Shown in pieces: positions 1-8,510 of a DNA stretch of 64,000 nt. The notes under the pieces are model-generated. The model was not told where the DNA came from and ran no database searches. It saw only the letters and a program-made list of their open reading frames with translations. Made by a program: the position numbers and the translations under genes. Where the stretch lies: assembly GCA_023382335.1 (NCBI GenBank), contig JAMCPM010000020.1, positions 1 through 64,000 of the forward strand. The letters run 5' to 3'. The stretch's first letter is position 1, and each line of letters opens with the position of its first letter. Source of the DNA: Actinomycetota bacterium. GTDB taxonomy: Bacteria > Actinomycetota > Thermoleophilia > BMS3ABIN01.

Positions 1-77
1 TACTCCTCCGCGTGATCGAGCACCATCCGTACTGCTCGTTCCTTCAACTCTTTGGGATACCGCTTTCGTGTGTTCAT
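1..77 (-). CDS. IS3-family transposase OrfA, N-terminal fragment
   Basis: An ATG at 77-75 opens a frame that runs off the window edge; its 25 visible residues read MNTRKRYPKELKERAVRMV and onward. This is the typical start of the helix-turn-helix OrfA subunit of IS3/IS911-type transposases, in which a K-R-Y-P-x-E-x-K-x-R-A-V pattern precedes the first helix. OrfA binds the element ends and is normally joined by frameshifting to a DDE-domain OrfB. Only the 5' part is present, so nothing can be said about whether the element is intact. Confidence 0.7.
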   Translation of the reverse strand, partial: MNTRKRYPKELKERAVRMVLDHAEE

Positions 78-127
78 GACTCCATCCTCTCAAAAGATGG
101 AGCCTCCAGGAAACCCGGGGCGATTCA
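1..127 (-). mobile_element. IS3-family insertion sequence, left end (partial)
   Basis: The first 127 bases hold one end of an insertion sequence that continues outside the window. On the minus strand the element begins at a TGA at 127-125, followed by CGCCCCGGGTTTCC, a terminal inverted repeat of the kind common in actinobacterial IS3-family elements, and then by the start of a transposase gene. The element sits exactly where the neighbouring secreted-protein gene loses its expected C-terminal continuation. The other end and the target duplication cannot be seen. Confidence 0.7.
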
Positions 128-1343
128 GCATAGCTGTATATCCTGTCGGGTAATTAAATCTATTTATGTGCCATATAGCTCCCACTCCTGACTGGTAAAG
201 AACCAGATTGCCGTCATTCTGATATGTAAACCAAAATCGCCTATCCGCAGATTGCCGCCATTGGCCCGGTGCAAGGTATTGGCCCGGATATAATGTATCT
301 GACGGTATATCAATACTTACGCCTTTTCCGTCGTGGTTAACGGTATTGCCGCAAGTGTACCACGATGATCCGTCCGGCTTGAATTTGTTTTGGAAATCAG
401 AGAAGTGGCGATTGTACCTGCCTAAAGCTGCATTCCAAACTTGGCCTTCGGCATAATCAAATGATGAGCCCTCCGGTTCGTAAGGATTCAAACAATGTCT
501 AAATCCAAGGGGAGGGGAGTAATCAATCCATTCGTGGTGCACCGCGCCCAGTGTCCAAAATCCCACCGAATCGGGAGTAAGGCCGCCGTCCCACATTCTC
601 ATATGATCGCGTTCCGATATTCCTCCCCGGGGATTACTATATTCTTTTATCATATGCAGCTGGTTCGGCGTCATTTTACTAATTACACCGTCCCAGGGAT
701 AAAAGCTTGATGTATAGGCACATTGGTCATTTTCCTTTAGCGGCCATTCCGTATAAGGCGAGACTTCCCAGCCTCCATATGTCATCATCAGTCCGGCAAC
801 CTTGCTTAACTGGGCCGTATCATAAAACAAAAGATTGACGGGGTCTTCGATAGTTCCAGTACAGTTATTAAAATTGTCGACACTATATGTGTATTTACTC
901 ACATAAGCCGAATGTTCGCCTATTTCCATTAACGGAACTTTTTCACTGCCGAGCTGGTTTTTCTCTTTCAAGTAGTTGACATTCTGCGTCAGTTCCGAAT
1001 CTAAATCCTGCTCTGCCTGCTGCTGTCCTACTTTCTTTGCCTTGTCCTTGAATTTCTTTCCAGTCATCAATTCCTGTTTTTTGCTGGCTACCTCCTCATC
1101 CGAAGGTACGTGATAGTTATAATGTCTGTCGACTTCCAGGTATTTAACGGAAGGCACGGGAGGCGTCAACGGTGCTTGTGATAAGTCTGGTACTGTCGAA
1201 ATTTGAGGAGTTGCTGTTGTATACTGAATATAACTGGCTTCAGCAGAACTCTGCGAGGTATGCACCGCAGATATAGCCATTGCCATACCCAATAGTGAAA
1301 CGAATAAAAAAATAAGTAATGAAAGTCTTTTGTTAGCAAACAA
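90..1343 (-). CDS. secreted protein with C-terminal B-lectin-like domain, truncated by the IS
   Basis: The 417-residue product starts at a TTG preceded by GGGAGGGG at good spacing, and begins with a signal-peptide-like segment (K5-R6, then a hydrophobic stretch to about residue 27). The central part (about residues 150-290) contains a DPVNLLFYD motif and an H-M-R-M-W and V-G-A-V-H-H pattern that resembles LssY-C-like domains; this is a weak family guess. Residues from about 355 match a bulb-type (mannose-binding) lectin repeat, with the Q-N-D-G-N-L-V-L-Y signature. A second lectin repeat would be expected after G-Y-T-A-M-L, but the frame enters the IS terminal repeat and stops after 11 foreign residues. 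The gene is less GC-rich than the bulk of the window. Exported or wall-associated location is inferred. Confidence 0.6.
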   Translation of the reverse strand: MFANKRLSLLIFLFVSLLGMAMAISAVHTSQSSAEASYIQYTTATPQISTVPDLSQAPLTPPVPSVKYLEVDRHYNYHVPSDEEVASKKQELMTGKKFKDKAKKVGQQQAEQDLDSELTQNVNYLKEKNQLGSEKVPLMEIGEHSAYVSKYTYSVDNFNNCTGTIEDPVNLLFYDTAQLSKVAGLMMTYGGWEVSPYTEWPLKENDQCAYTSSFYPWDGVISKMTPNQLHMIKEYSNPRGGISERDHMRMWDGGLTPDSVGFWTLGAVHHEWIDYSPPLGFRHCLNPYEPEGSSFDYAEGQVWNAALGRYNRHFSDFQNKFKPDGSSWYTCGNTVNHDGKGVSIDIPSDTLYPGQYLAPGQWRQSADRRFWFTYQNDGNLVLYQSGVGAIWHINRFNYPTGYTAMLNRPGFPGGSIF

Positions 1344-1687
1344 AAGGATCCCCTCCCCAATAATCGTTTTAATCCGTCTAGGTCCTAGGCTTCCTCAAGA
1401 GCATCAGAAGGCGATGCGATTTTTAAGATCGTGCTCGTCTGATAGCCATCGGATGCCCGTGGTGCCATGAACCCCAATTCTTACTTGAGGTATGGTGAGC
1501 ATAATAATATCCTCACGCCCCCCCCAGGTGTCAATAGTACTTTGGTATGAGATTTATACTCTGAAATATATGTGGGTCATCGAGGGGTGATCCTGATTGT
1601 GCCAATCAAATTACCGGGTTAATCATGGCAATGATGTACTAAAAAAAGTTCTAGTCCAGCCGGGTGTCATGATTTCAGGAAAGAAAA
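1344..1687. other. intergenic stretch without a recognised gene
   Basis: I find no coding frame and no recognisable RNA class here. A short inverted repeat GTGAG...CTCAC lies around 1495-1515 on either side of an ATAATAAT core. Cyclic-di-GMP riboswitch signatures were looked for because an HD-GYP gene follows, and none were seen. Confidence 0.5.
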
Positions 1688-1707
1688 AATGCCTTGAACA
1701 AGGCATT
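1688..1707 (-). terminator. Rho-independent terminator, minus strand
   Basis: AATGCCTT (1688-1695) and AAGGCATT (1700-1707) form an 8-bp stem with a 4-base loop. On the minus strand the stem is followed by a run of T (1689-1684). No intact minus-strand gene lies directly upstream, only a possible tRNA 3' remnant. Confidence 0.6.
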
Positions 1708-1724
1708 CTAAGAGGCGTGATTTC

Positions 1725-1740
1725 TGGTGGACGCGGTCGT
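1725..1740 (-). other. possible tRNA 3'-end remnant
   Basis: On the minus strand this reads ACGACCGCGTCCACCA, ending in CCACCA like the acceptor end of a tRNA, and a terminator follows about 20 bases later. The sequence further upstream does not fold into a T-arm with correct spacing, so at best it is a fragment, such as might be left by site-specific integration. Confidence 0.25.
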
Positions 1741-1915
1741 ACGTAATTTGAACTTCTCTATTTTAAACAGCTTTCAAACGGCGTAAAGAAGATTTCTGCC
1801 TAACTCTGTCAAGAATTGAAATTTGGACGTTGTCGTTAGCTGCTTGAATTTTCATCCTTATATGGTCTTTAGTTTACCGTAAAGGGATATACCGAGTAGT
1901 CAATAATAAAGAAAG

Positions 1916-3754
1916 ATGATCAACCGACTCGGCAACCTTTTCAAGCAATCCAGTCTTCTAACCCGGTTCTCGCTGCTGGCGCTGATAATCGTCGCTATTG
2001 TGGGAATCGTCGCTGCCTGGAGCCTGCAGGAGCTTCTGGAACAAAACATGATCCTCCAGGAGGCCCACAATGCCGCCGACCAGGTGGAAACGGTGCTTGA
2101 TAAGAATCTCAGGTCCTCGGACCTCGTCGCACCTCCTGACCCAGCCCGGCTGCAGCAGATCGACTCGCTTATCCGCAATGAAATCATCCGCGAGCACATC
2201 GTACGCGTCGTGATCCACAACCGTTCGGGACAGATAATATATTCTGACGACCTGGAAATGGTGGGGCAATCGGAACCCGTCAATGAAAAACTTTTAAATG
2301 CTCTCGATGGCCAAGTCGTTTCGGACATCGTAGCGCCGACGGAAGAACACTTCACCAATCCGAGTCAGTATGACCGGCTGATCGAAGTTTTCGCGCCCAT
2401 TAGAACACAGGGTTCAGATGAAGCTCAGGGAGTCTACGAAATCTACCACGACATGGGAGTGCTCGACTCGCAAATGGCCACGATGCGCCGGTCTGTCGGG
2501 CTCAGCTTGGGCCTTGGTCTGGCGGTTTTATATGTAGCGCTCTTCGGAATCGTGTATAACGCCTCCCGAAAGCTGATTCGCACCAACGGAGAGAATCGGA
2601 GGCTTTTTGAAAAAGAAAGTGCCCGGCGGGCAGAGCTGTCAGCCTTGTATGAAATCTCCCGCGAACTGGCGACCGCCGCTCCCAAGTCAGACGAGACACT
2701 CGATATCATTGTCCGCCGCGCCGCGGAGACGATTCATTCGACTTATGTCTGTGCTTTGCTTATCGAGAATGGAAATGTTGTCGGATGCACAACGTACCCG
2801 GTGAGAGATGATATCCAGAACTTGGATTTTCAATGCATACCGGCAGCCAATCTTCCCTTCCTGCAACGAGTTCTTGAGCAGAATGAGCCCGTGATTGTCA
2901 AAAGCAGCGAAGTTAATGATCTCACTGAAAGTGAGCGGAAGACGCTGACTCTGAACCTCGCAAAAACCATCTGCCTGGTACCTATGAGAATAGGAGAGCA
3001 GGCATCGGGTGTCCTCCTGGTCGGAGAAATGCGTAGTGACAATCGTGAGCCCTTCTCGCCAGAAAAACTGAGCCTGGCCAAGGGTATCGCGGATCAGACA
3101 GCGGCCGCCCTTCAGCGTGTGCAGCTCTTTTCCAACCTCGAGCAGGCATACCTGGAAACAGTCCTCACTCTCGCCAACGCCGTTGAAGCCAAGGACACCT
3201 ACACCAAGAACCACGCGGACAACGTCTCCCGGATGGCGGTGCTGGTCGGCAAGGAGCTGGGGCTGCCGGATAACGAACTCGAAGATATACGCTATGGCGG
3301 CGTCCTTCATGATGTTGGCAAGATTGGCGTTCCCGACTCCATTCTGAACAAGCCCGGAAAACTCAACGATGATGAATGGGTGCGAATGCGCGCCCACGCC
3401 GCCATAGGCGCTGATATCCTCAAACCCGTTCCACGCCTGAGGGGCGCCGCTGATATCGTGCGCCATCATCATGAACGATACGATGGCAACGGTTATCCCG
3501 ATGGACTTGCAGGTGAGGATATACCTATCGGGGCACGCATATTGACTACGGTTGATTCTTACAGCGCCATGGTAGACCGGCGTTCATACAAGGCCGCGCG
3601 TCCTCATGAGGTTGCCGCGGAAGAATTGAAGCGCTACGCCGGCTCTCAGTTTGATCCCCGGGCAGTGGATGCCTTCCTGGGTCTTTTTGAACGTGGAGCG
3701 CTCATATCCAACGAATATGAGGCACTTGTTGTGGGGGATGAATCGCCGCATTAG
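1916..3754 (+). CDS. membrane sensor with GAF and HD-GYP domains (c-di-GMP phosphodiesterase)
   Basis: The 612-residue protein has a transmembrane helix at about 16-38, an extracytoplasmic sensor region (about 40-190), a second helix at about 194-216, a GAF-like domain (about 240-402) and a C-terminal HD-GYP domain (about 412-600). The HD-GYP metal and catalytic residues are all visible: H in TKNHADNV, HD in LHDVGKIG, H in MRAHAAIG, HHH followed by E-R-Y-D-G-N-G-Y-P-D-G, and D in TTVDSYSAM. This family hydrolyses cyclic di-GMP, so an active enzyme is likely; the signal sensed is unknown. The gene stands alone on the plus strand and converges on the dsr operon. The ribosome site is weak (AAAGAAAG). 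Confidence 0.9.
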   Translation: MINRLGNLFKQSSLLTRFSLLALIIVAIVGIVAAWSLQELLEQNMILQEAHNAADQVETVLDKNLRSSDLVAPPDPARLQQIDSLIRNEIIREHIVRVVIHNRSGQIIYSDDLEMVGQSEPVNEKLLNALDGQVVSDIVAPTEEHFTNPSQYDRLIEVFAPIRTQGSDEAQGVYEIYHDMGVLDSQMATMRRSVGLSLGLGLAVLYVALFGIVYNASRKLIRTNGENRRLFEKESARRAELSALYEISRELATAAPKSDETLDIIVRRAAETIHSTYVCALLIENGNVVGCTTYPVRDDIQNLDFQCIPAANLPFLQRVLEQNEPVIVKSSEVNDLTESERKTLTLNLAKTICLVPMRIGEQASGVLLVGEMRSDNREPFSPEKLSLAKGIADQTAAALQRVQLFSNLEQAYLETVLTLANAVEAKDTYTKNHADNVSRMAVLVGKELGLPDNELEDIRYGGVLHDVGKIGVPDSILNKPGKLNDDEWVRMRAHAAIGADILKPVPRLRGAADIVRHHHERYDGNGYPDGLAGEDIPIGARILTTVDSYSAMVDRRSYKAARPHEVAAEELKRYAGSQFDPRAVDAFLGLFERGALISNEYEALVVGDESPH

Positions 3755-3784
3755 CAGATGCGAACCGAGGTTAAGTTGGAGAAT

Positions 3785-3818
3785 AAAAAAAAGCCTACCC
3801 CAGGGCATTTTTTAAGGC
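3785..3818 (-). terminator. possible Rho-independent terminator, minus strand
   Basis: GCCT (3793-3796) can pair with AGGC (3815-3818), and on the minus strand the structure is followed by eight T. The stem is short, so the call rests mainly on the T run and on its place just after a tRNA-like 3' end. Confidence 0.4.
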
Positions 3819-3826
3819 AGTTTGAT

Positions 3827-3851
3827 TGTGGGCGATACCGGGTTCGAACCC
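3827..3851 (-). other. tRNA 3'-end remnant, tRNA-Val-like
   Basis: Read on the minus strand this is GGGTTCGAACCC followed by GGTATCGCCCACA. It contains the T-loop TTCGAAC, and GGTATCGCCCAC matches the T-stem and acceptor end seen in many actinobacterial tRNA-Val genes. The 5' half of the T-stem does not pair and no tRNA body lies upstream. Such 3'-end fragments are typical attachment-site scars. Confidence 0.4.
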
Positions 3852-3956
3852 AAAGCCTGGGATGTATTATTGCGCCTAATAGAAAAATTGTCGCCTAATA
3901 GAAAACTGAACCCGCCATCCAAAAACACCTATATCTTGAATGCTCTATCAACAAAA

Positions 3957-3980
3957 AAGGGCCCGCTTGCGCGGGCCCTT
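3957..3980 (-). terminator. strong terminator of the dsr operon
   Basis: AAGGGCCCGC (3957-3966) and GCGGGCCCTT (3971-3980) form a perfect 10-bp GC-rich stem with a 4-base loop. Read on the minus strand it is followed by T residues. It lies about 100 bases beyond the dsrL stop and would end the dsr transcript; it could also stop plus-strand read-through from the HD-GYP gene. Confidence 0.85.
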
Positions 3981-4016
3981 CGTGATTCGCCGGTTTCTCC
4001 GGTCCACTCTTACCAT

Positions 4017-4061
4017 TAATTTAGTAATGTGTCCCCGAATTTCGGTGTCCCCGAATTTCGG
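4017..4061 (+). repeat. GTGTCCC-type dispersed repeat, copy 1
   Basis: The segment TTTAGTAATGTGTCCCCG is followed by a tandem duplication of a 16-base unit (GTGTCCCCGAATTTCG). It shares the TTAGTAATGTGTCCC core with copies at 17903-17948 and 32548-32618. It lies between the operon terminator and the dsrL stop codon. Confidence 0.7.
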
Positions 4062-4086
4062 TTCCGCTATCCCCGGTTCCAGGAGC

Positions 4087-5775
4087 CTATCCCATATTGA
4101 TGTATCCGCAGGGGCATTCTTCGGCGCACTTGGCGCAGCCGACGCAGACTTCAAGTTTGAACTTGTAGGGATTGCCGTTCTCGTCGCGCTCGCCGAGTTT
4201 CTTGACGGCGTTGTAGGAACAGAATGAGTAGCAGTTGCCGCAATCGAAGCATTTACCGCAGCTCATGCAGCGGTTGGTCTCTTCGATGGTCTGCTCGCTG
4301 GTCCAGGTCGACACGACTTCGTTGAAGTTGCCGGCGCGATCTCCGACGGCGATGTGCTGCTTCTCGCCGCGCGGCATCTCAGCATAGTAGTTGAGAGCCA
4401 TCTGGTCGGACTTGATGATCTTGGGCGGATATTCCTTGGGAATCTCCTCGCCGCGGATGTGACAGTCGATAGCCGTGGCTGCCTTGCGGCCGAGGCCGAT
4501 GGCCTCGGTGACGGTGCCGAGATGGTTGGTGACGTCGCCGCCGGCGAACACGCCTTCCTCAGCGGTAGCGCCTGTGGCCTCGTCAACCGTGATCCAGCCC
4601 TTCTCGTCCTGGAAGGCGTCCAGGCCCTCGAACTGCGGACCCTGGCCGATAGCCGGCAGGACCATGTCGCAATCGATGACGAACTCGGAGCCCGCAACCG
4701 GCTCGGGCCGCCTGCGGCCGCTGTCGTCCGGCTCGCCGAGCTCCATCTTGATGCACTTGAGGCCGGTGACCTTGCCGCCTTCGCGGATGACCTCGACCGG
4801 TGCGGTCAGGTACTCGATGTTGATGCCCTCTTCGAGGGTATCGTCGATCTCTTCTTCCTCAGCCGGCATCTCTTCGCGAGTACGCCGGTAGATGATCTGT
4901 GACTCGGCGCCCATCCGCCAGGAAACGCGGGCGGCGTCGACGGCGCTGTTGCCGCCGCCGATGATGAGCACTTTCTTGCCCTTGACGTCAGGGGCGTTGC
5001 CGGTGGTCGCCTGGTTGAGGAACTCGACGGCGCTCATCACGCCTTCGCCCTCCTCGCCCGGGATGCTCAGGGACCAGCCCTGGTGCGCGCCGATGGCGAT
5101 ATAGACGGCGTCAAAGTCCTTCTTGAGGTCGTCGATGGCGACGTCAGTGCCGACACGGGTGCCGACCTTGATGTCGACGCCTAGGTTGGCGATTGCCGCC
5201 ACTTCAGCGTCGAGTATGTTCTCGGGCAGACGATAGGTCGGGATACCATAGCGGAGCATACCGCCGGTCTTGTCATAAGCCTCGAAGATGGTCACCGGAT
5301 AACCGCGCCGGGCAAGCTGGAAGGCGCAGGAAAGTCCGGCCGGACCGGAACCGATGACGGCGATCTTCTCGGATTTGGCCTCATCGGTGAGCTTCTCGTG
5401 CTTGAGGTTGTGCTCCAGGGCGAAGTCGCCCAGGTAGCGCTCGACCTGGTTGATCGAGACCGCGCCTTCCTTGGCGTTACGGTTGCAGTCGGTCTCGCAG
5501 AAATGCGGACAGACGCGCCCGATAACAGCCGGGATCGGATTGGTCTCGCTCAGCAGGCGCCAGGCCTGCTCAAACGACTCATCGTACTCACGCTTGAACA
5601 TCTGCGACTGCGCTACAGTCGTCAGGAAGCCGCGGATATCGTTGCCGCTGGGACAGGCGTTGCGGCAGGGCGGCATCTTCTCGACATAAGCCGGACGAAG
5701 ATGCGAGCCTTCCTTGCCGCGACTGTACGATGCGGCGCCTACCTCACGCTTTCTTGTCTTTAACACTACTGCCAT
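4087..5775 (-). CDS. dsrL: DsrL, NAD(P)H-dependent iron-sulfur flavoprotein of the dsr operon
   Basis: The 562-residue protein has the fold order of glutamate-synthase small subunits plus a C-terminal ferredoxin: N-terminal Fe-S cysteines (C37, C41, then C-x3-C-x3-C at 89-97), an FAD site VIGSGPAG near 140, an NAD(P)H site LIIGGGNSAVDAA near 275 with the following Y-R-R-T-R, and cysteine clusters CMSCGKCFDCGNC and CVGCAKCAEEC in the last 65 residues. This is the DsrL family, which passes electrons between NAD(P)H and DsrAB in sulfur oxidisers and in a group of sulfur-compound reducers (DsrL-2). Its position directly after dsrABD supports the call. It is somewhat shorter than the roughly 650-residue purple-bacterial protein. 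AAAGGAGA precedes the ATG. A general GltD-like oxidoreductase is the alternative. Confidence 0.85.
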   Translation of the reverse strand: MAVVLKTRKREVGAASYSRGKEGSHLRPAYVEKMPPCRNACPSGNDIRGFLTTVAQSQMFKREYDESFEQAWRLLSETNPIPAVIGRVCPHFCETDCNRNAKEGAVSINQVERYLGDFALEHNLKHEKLTDEAKSEKIAVIGSGPAGLSCAFQLARRGYPVTIFEAYDKTGGMLRYGIPTYRLPENILDAEVAAIANLGVDIKVGTRVGTDVAIDDLKKDFDAVYIAIGAHQGWSLSIPGEEGEGVMSAVEFLNQATTGNAPDVKGKKVLIIGGGNSAVDAARVSWRMGAESQIIYRRTREEMPAEEEEIDDTLEEGINIEYLTAPVEVIREGGKVTGLKCIKMELGEPDDSGRRRPEPVAGSEFVIDCDMVLPAIGQGPQFEGLDAFQDEKGWITVDEATGATAEEGVFAGGDVTNHLGTVTEAIGLGRKAATAIDCHIRGEEIPKEYPPKIIKSDQMALNYYAEMPRGEKQHIAVGDRAGNFNEVVSTWTSEQTIEETNRCMSCGKCFDCGNCYSFCSYNAVKKLGERDENGNPYKFKLEVCVGCAKCAEECPCGYINMG

Positions 5776-5873
5776 ACGTTTCTCCTTTTCTCAGGCGTCA
5801 TCGCACCTAATGATCAAGAGCCTATTTAATTTGTACGATCGCCCGGTGCGTTTTCGCCTAAGCGATGTCCCTC

Positions 5874-6119
5874 TTACTGGTTAGCAGAGCCCTCTACGCG
5901 CGGCAGCTCGATGGAGCTCCCGCCGAAGTAACCATAAACGCACCGGCCGGAATCGATGAGCGACTTGATGGCGGCTTTCGTGTCCGCGCGGGGCACGTCG
6001 CCATACTTTTCCTTCATCGCCTTGGTAAGGTCGCCGGCCTTCAGCTTCTTCTGGCCCGCGGCATTGGAGACGAGTTCGAACATGTCGTCAGCCAGTTGCT
6101 CGATCGTGACGTCAGCCAT
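5874..6119 (-). CDS. dsrD: DsrD, DsrAB activator
   Basis: The 81-residue product has the winged-helix pattern of DsrD: a first amphipathic helix, the DLTKAMKEKYGDVPRADTK segment and a following A-I-K-S-L-I-D-S-G-R helix leading to a Y-G-Y-F-G-G-S hairpin. DsrD is a small allosteric activator of dissimilatory sulfite reductase and occurs mainly in organisms that run the pathway in the reductive direction. It lies 14 bases downstream of dsrB, in the usual dsrABD order, with AGGAGGT before its ATG. About 100 bases without a gene separate it from dsrL. Confidence 0.9.
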   Translation of the reverse strand: MADVTIEQLADDMFELVSNAAGQKKLKAGDLTKAMKEKYGDVPRADTKAAIKSLIDSGRCVYGYFGGSSIELPRVEGSANQ

Positions 6120-6133
6120 TTTTACATGACCTC

Positions 6134-7210
6134 CTAGTATCTGTTGTGTAGAGACCTTCTGTAGGTCGTGCCCGCGTGACGGAAGTCATCGAGATGATAC
6201 TTGGTGAATTCGATGCCGGACATGTCGAAGAACTTCTCCCAACCAATGCGGTCGATCCACTCGCCGACGCGCTCGAACGGGCGGGCGTTGGCGGCGTAGA
6301 GCTCGACGATGTTCTTGACCGCGTCCGTTACTTCCGGCCAGCGCGGTGGGTTATTCGGCAGATACGGGATAGCCAGCTTGGTGAACATCGGTTCGGTCCT
6401 GGCGTTGGAGATCTTGCCGCCAACCCAGATGGAGACACCGTCGTTCAGAGGGTCCGCCAGCGGCATGGCCGGGCAGACGGTGAAGCAGTTACCGCAGTAC
6501 ATGCACTTTTCCTCGTCGACCTTGACCGTGGTCTTGCCTTCGATCGAAGTCGGGCGGATAGCGTTGTTCGGGCATGAAGCCACCGTGGTCGGGATCTCGC
6601 AGAGGTTCGGCAGCGTCTCGCTGTCGACCCGCGGCGGGGTCCGGTGCAGTCCGAGGATGGCGATGTCGGACGCGTGCACGGCGCCGCACATGTTCAGGCA
6701 GCAGGCCACGGCGATGCGCAGCTTGTGCGGCAGTTTCTGCTCGGTGAAGTAGTCGGACAGTTCGTCCATGACTACCTTGACCAGGCCGGAGGCGTCAGTC
6801 GCCGATGAATGGCAATGCACCCAGCCCTGGGTGTGGACGATGTTGGAGATGGAGTTATCGGTTCCGCCTACCAGCTGTCCGTGCTCGTTGATCTCCTTGA
6901 CCAGGGGATCGATGTTGTCCTTGTTGGCAAGAAGGAACTCCACGTTGTTGCGGCTGGTGAACCGGAAGTAGCCATCGCTATACTTTTCCGCCAGATCGCA
7001 GACCATGCGCAGGAAGTTCGAGGACACCAGGCGCGGCGAGGACATCCTCACCGAATAGATGGTGCCGTTCGGGCCGGTGTGAGACAGCAGGCCCGGGCCC
7101 AGTGAATCGTGGAACTTCCACTGTCCGTAGTTTTCCTTGATGATTGGATGCAGGAACTTCTCAAAATGCGGCGGTCCTATATCCGTTACTCTCTTTGCTT
7201 CAGTCGCCAT
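6134..7210 (-). CDS. dsrB: dissimilatory sulfite reductase beta subunit
   Basis: The 358-residue protein is DsrB, partner of DsrA in the siroheme enzyme that reduces sulfite with DsrC as co-substrate in the cytoplasm. Visible are the siroheme/[4Fe-4S] region [11 protein letters not shown] with the later V-A-S-C-P-N-N-A-I, and an inserted ferredoxin domain with [12 protein letters not shown] around residues 235-250. Length is normal. It follows dsrA by about 30 bases; AGGAGGT precedes the ATG. Sequence alone does not tell the reductive from the oxidative type, but dsrD next to it favours reduction. Confidence 0.97.
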   Translation of the reverse strand: MATEAKRVTDIGPPHFEKFLHPIIKENYGQWKFHDSLGPGLLSHTGPNGTIYSVRMSSPRLVSSNFLRMVCDLAEKYSDGYFRFTSRNNVEFLLANKDNIDPLVKEINEHGQLVGGTDNSISNIVHTQGWVHCHSSATDASGLVKVVMDELSDYFTEQKLPHKLRIAVACCLNMCGAVHASDIAILGLHRTPPRVDSETLPNLCEIPTTVASCPNNAIRPTSIEGKTTVKVDEEKCMYCGNCFTVCPAMPLADPLNDGVSIWVGGKISNARTEPMFTKLAIPYLPNNPPRWPEVTDAVKNIVELYAANARPFERVGEWIDRIGWEKFFDMSGIEFTKYHLDDFRHAGTTYRRSLHNRY

Positions 7211-7241
7211 TTATATCTGACCTCCTATAAGGTATTGGAAT

Positions 7242-8450
7242 TTATTCTGCGCCTTCCTCGGCAAAGTACTCTTCGTAGAAGATGTAGGGATTGTCTCTTG
7301 GTGCCTTAACCTGTTTCGGGGACGGCTCCACGCCGATTCCCTCGAGGAAGGTGGCCAGACTGACGCGCTCGATGAACTCGCCGATGCGCTCGCGTGCGGT
7401 GCCGTACTCATCCCAGAACTCCCAGATGCGCTCGAGGAGATCGTGGAACTCTTCGTAGGAGTCGTCGTCCTTGTAGTCTTCGATCGACATGAAGGGAACG
7501 ATGACCGACGCAAAGAGAGCGCCTTCGACGATCGGGGCCTTGGCGCCGAGGTTGATGGCGAAACCCTTTTCGTCGCCCACGTGCAGGGCGTGCGGCAGGC
7601 GGTTGATGCAGTGCATGCACTTGACACAGTTGCTGTTGTCGATGTTGATCTGCTTGCCTTCCACCGAGATGCAGCTGGTGGGGCACTTGTCGACTACGAA
7701 CTCCTGTACGTTATAGCCGTCGTCCAGGTATTTCGCGAACTCGGCCTGATCGACCTTGATGTCGTCTTTCCAGATGCCAATGAGGGCCATGTCGGAACGG
7801 GCGATGGCGGCGGTGCAGTCATTGGGACAACCGGACATCTTGATCTTGTACTTGTAGTTGAACATGGGGCGATGGAGCTCATCCTGGTACTTGTGGGTGA
7901 TCTTGTAGGCCATCTCCATCGTGTCGAAGCAGGCGTTCTCACACCGTGCCGGGCCCACGCAGTTACTCGGAGTACGAAGGTCGGAACCGGAACCGCCAAG
8001 ATCCCAGCCCTTCTCGGTCAGGGCCCGGAAGGTCGGCTCGAGCTCTTCGGTCCTGGTTCCAAGCAGAACCATGTCGCCGGTGGAGCCGTGCATATTGTAC
8101 AGGCCTGACCCATGCTCATCCCAGATATCGATGATCTCACGCAGCTTGTCTGACGTGTAGAACCATCCTGAGGGCTGATTCACTCGCACGGTATGGAAGT
8201 GCGAGACGCCGGGGAACTCCTCCGGCAGGGCTGAGTAACGGCCGATTACGCCACCGCCATAGCCCATGACGCCCACGAGGCCGCCGTGCTTCCAGTAGCC
8301 ACGCTTGTCCTCGTAGGACTTTTCCAGCTGACGAAGGAGATCCTTCGCCATTTCCGACTTGTCGGCCAGAGACTTTATGTCTGTGACAAAACTCGGCCAC
8401 GGTCCCTTTTCCAACTCATCAAGGAGTGGAGTCTTGAGATCATCTGCCAT
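7242..8450 (-). CDS. dsrA: dissimilatory sulfite reductase alpha subunit
   Basis: The 402-residue protein is DsrA. The siroheme-cluster cysteines are present as C-x5-C in CVGPARCENAC and C-x3-C in VDKCPTSC, and a ferredoxin domain follows with NCVKCMHCINRLPHAL. In the last cluster the fourth cysteine is not in the plainest C-P position, as is common in DsrA. The length is near the family norm. AAAGGAGAG precedes the ATG. It is the seventh gene of the dsrMCKJOPABD run, so reductase and membrane complex are likely made from one transcript. Confidence 0.97.
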   Translation of the reverse strand: MADDLKTPLLDELEKGPWPSFVTDIKSLADKSEMAKDLLRQLEKSYEDKRGYWKHGGLVGVMGYGGGVIGRYSALPEEFPGVSHFHTVRVNQPSGWFYTSDKLREIIDIWDEHGSGLYNMHGSTGDMVLLGTRTEELEPTFRALTEKGWDLGGSGSDLRTPSNCVGPARCENACFDTMEMAYKITHKYQDELHRPMFNYKYKIKMSGCPNDCTAAIARSDMALIGIWKDDIKVDQAEFAKYLDDGYNVQEFVVDKCPTSCISVEGKQINIDNSNCVKCMHCINRLPHALHVGDEKGFAINLGAKAPIVEGALFASVIVPFMSIEDYKDDDSYEEFHDLLERIWEFWDEYGTARERIGEFIERVSLATFLEGIGVEPSPKQVKAPRDNPYIFYEEYFAEEGAE

Positions 8451-8510
8451 TCCTGCTCTCCTTTACTTTGATTGCGTTTGCTTGGGATATATTCAGACGG
8501 CTGGTGAGGT

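Noticed and set aside
1371-1500. Possible cyclic-di-GMP or other riboswitch upstream of the truncated lectin gene or HD-GYP gene
   Set aside because: No conserved riboswitch core could be found on either strand; only short inverted repeats.
1725-1754. A complete tRNA gene ending in CCACCA on the minus strand
   Set aside because: The T-loop-like TTCAAAT lies 21 bases before the CCA end instead of 16, and no other arms fold; kept only as a weak remnant.
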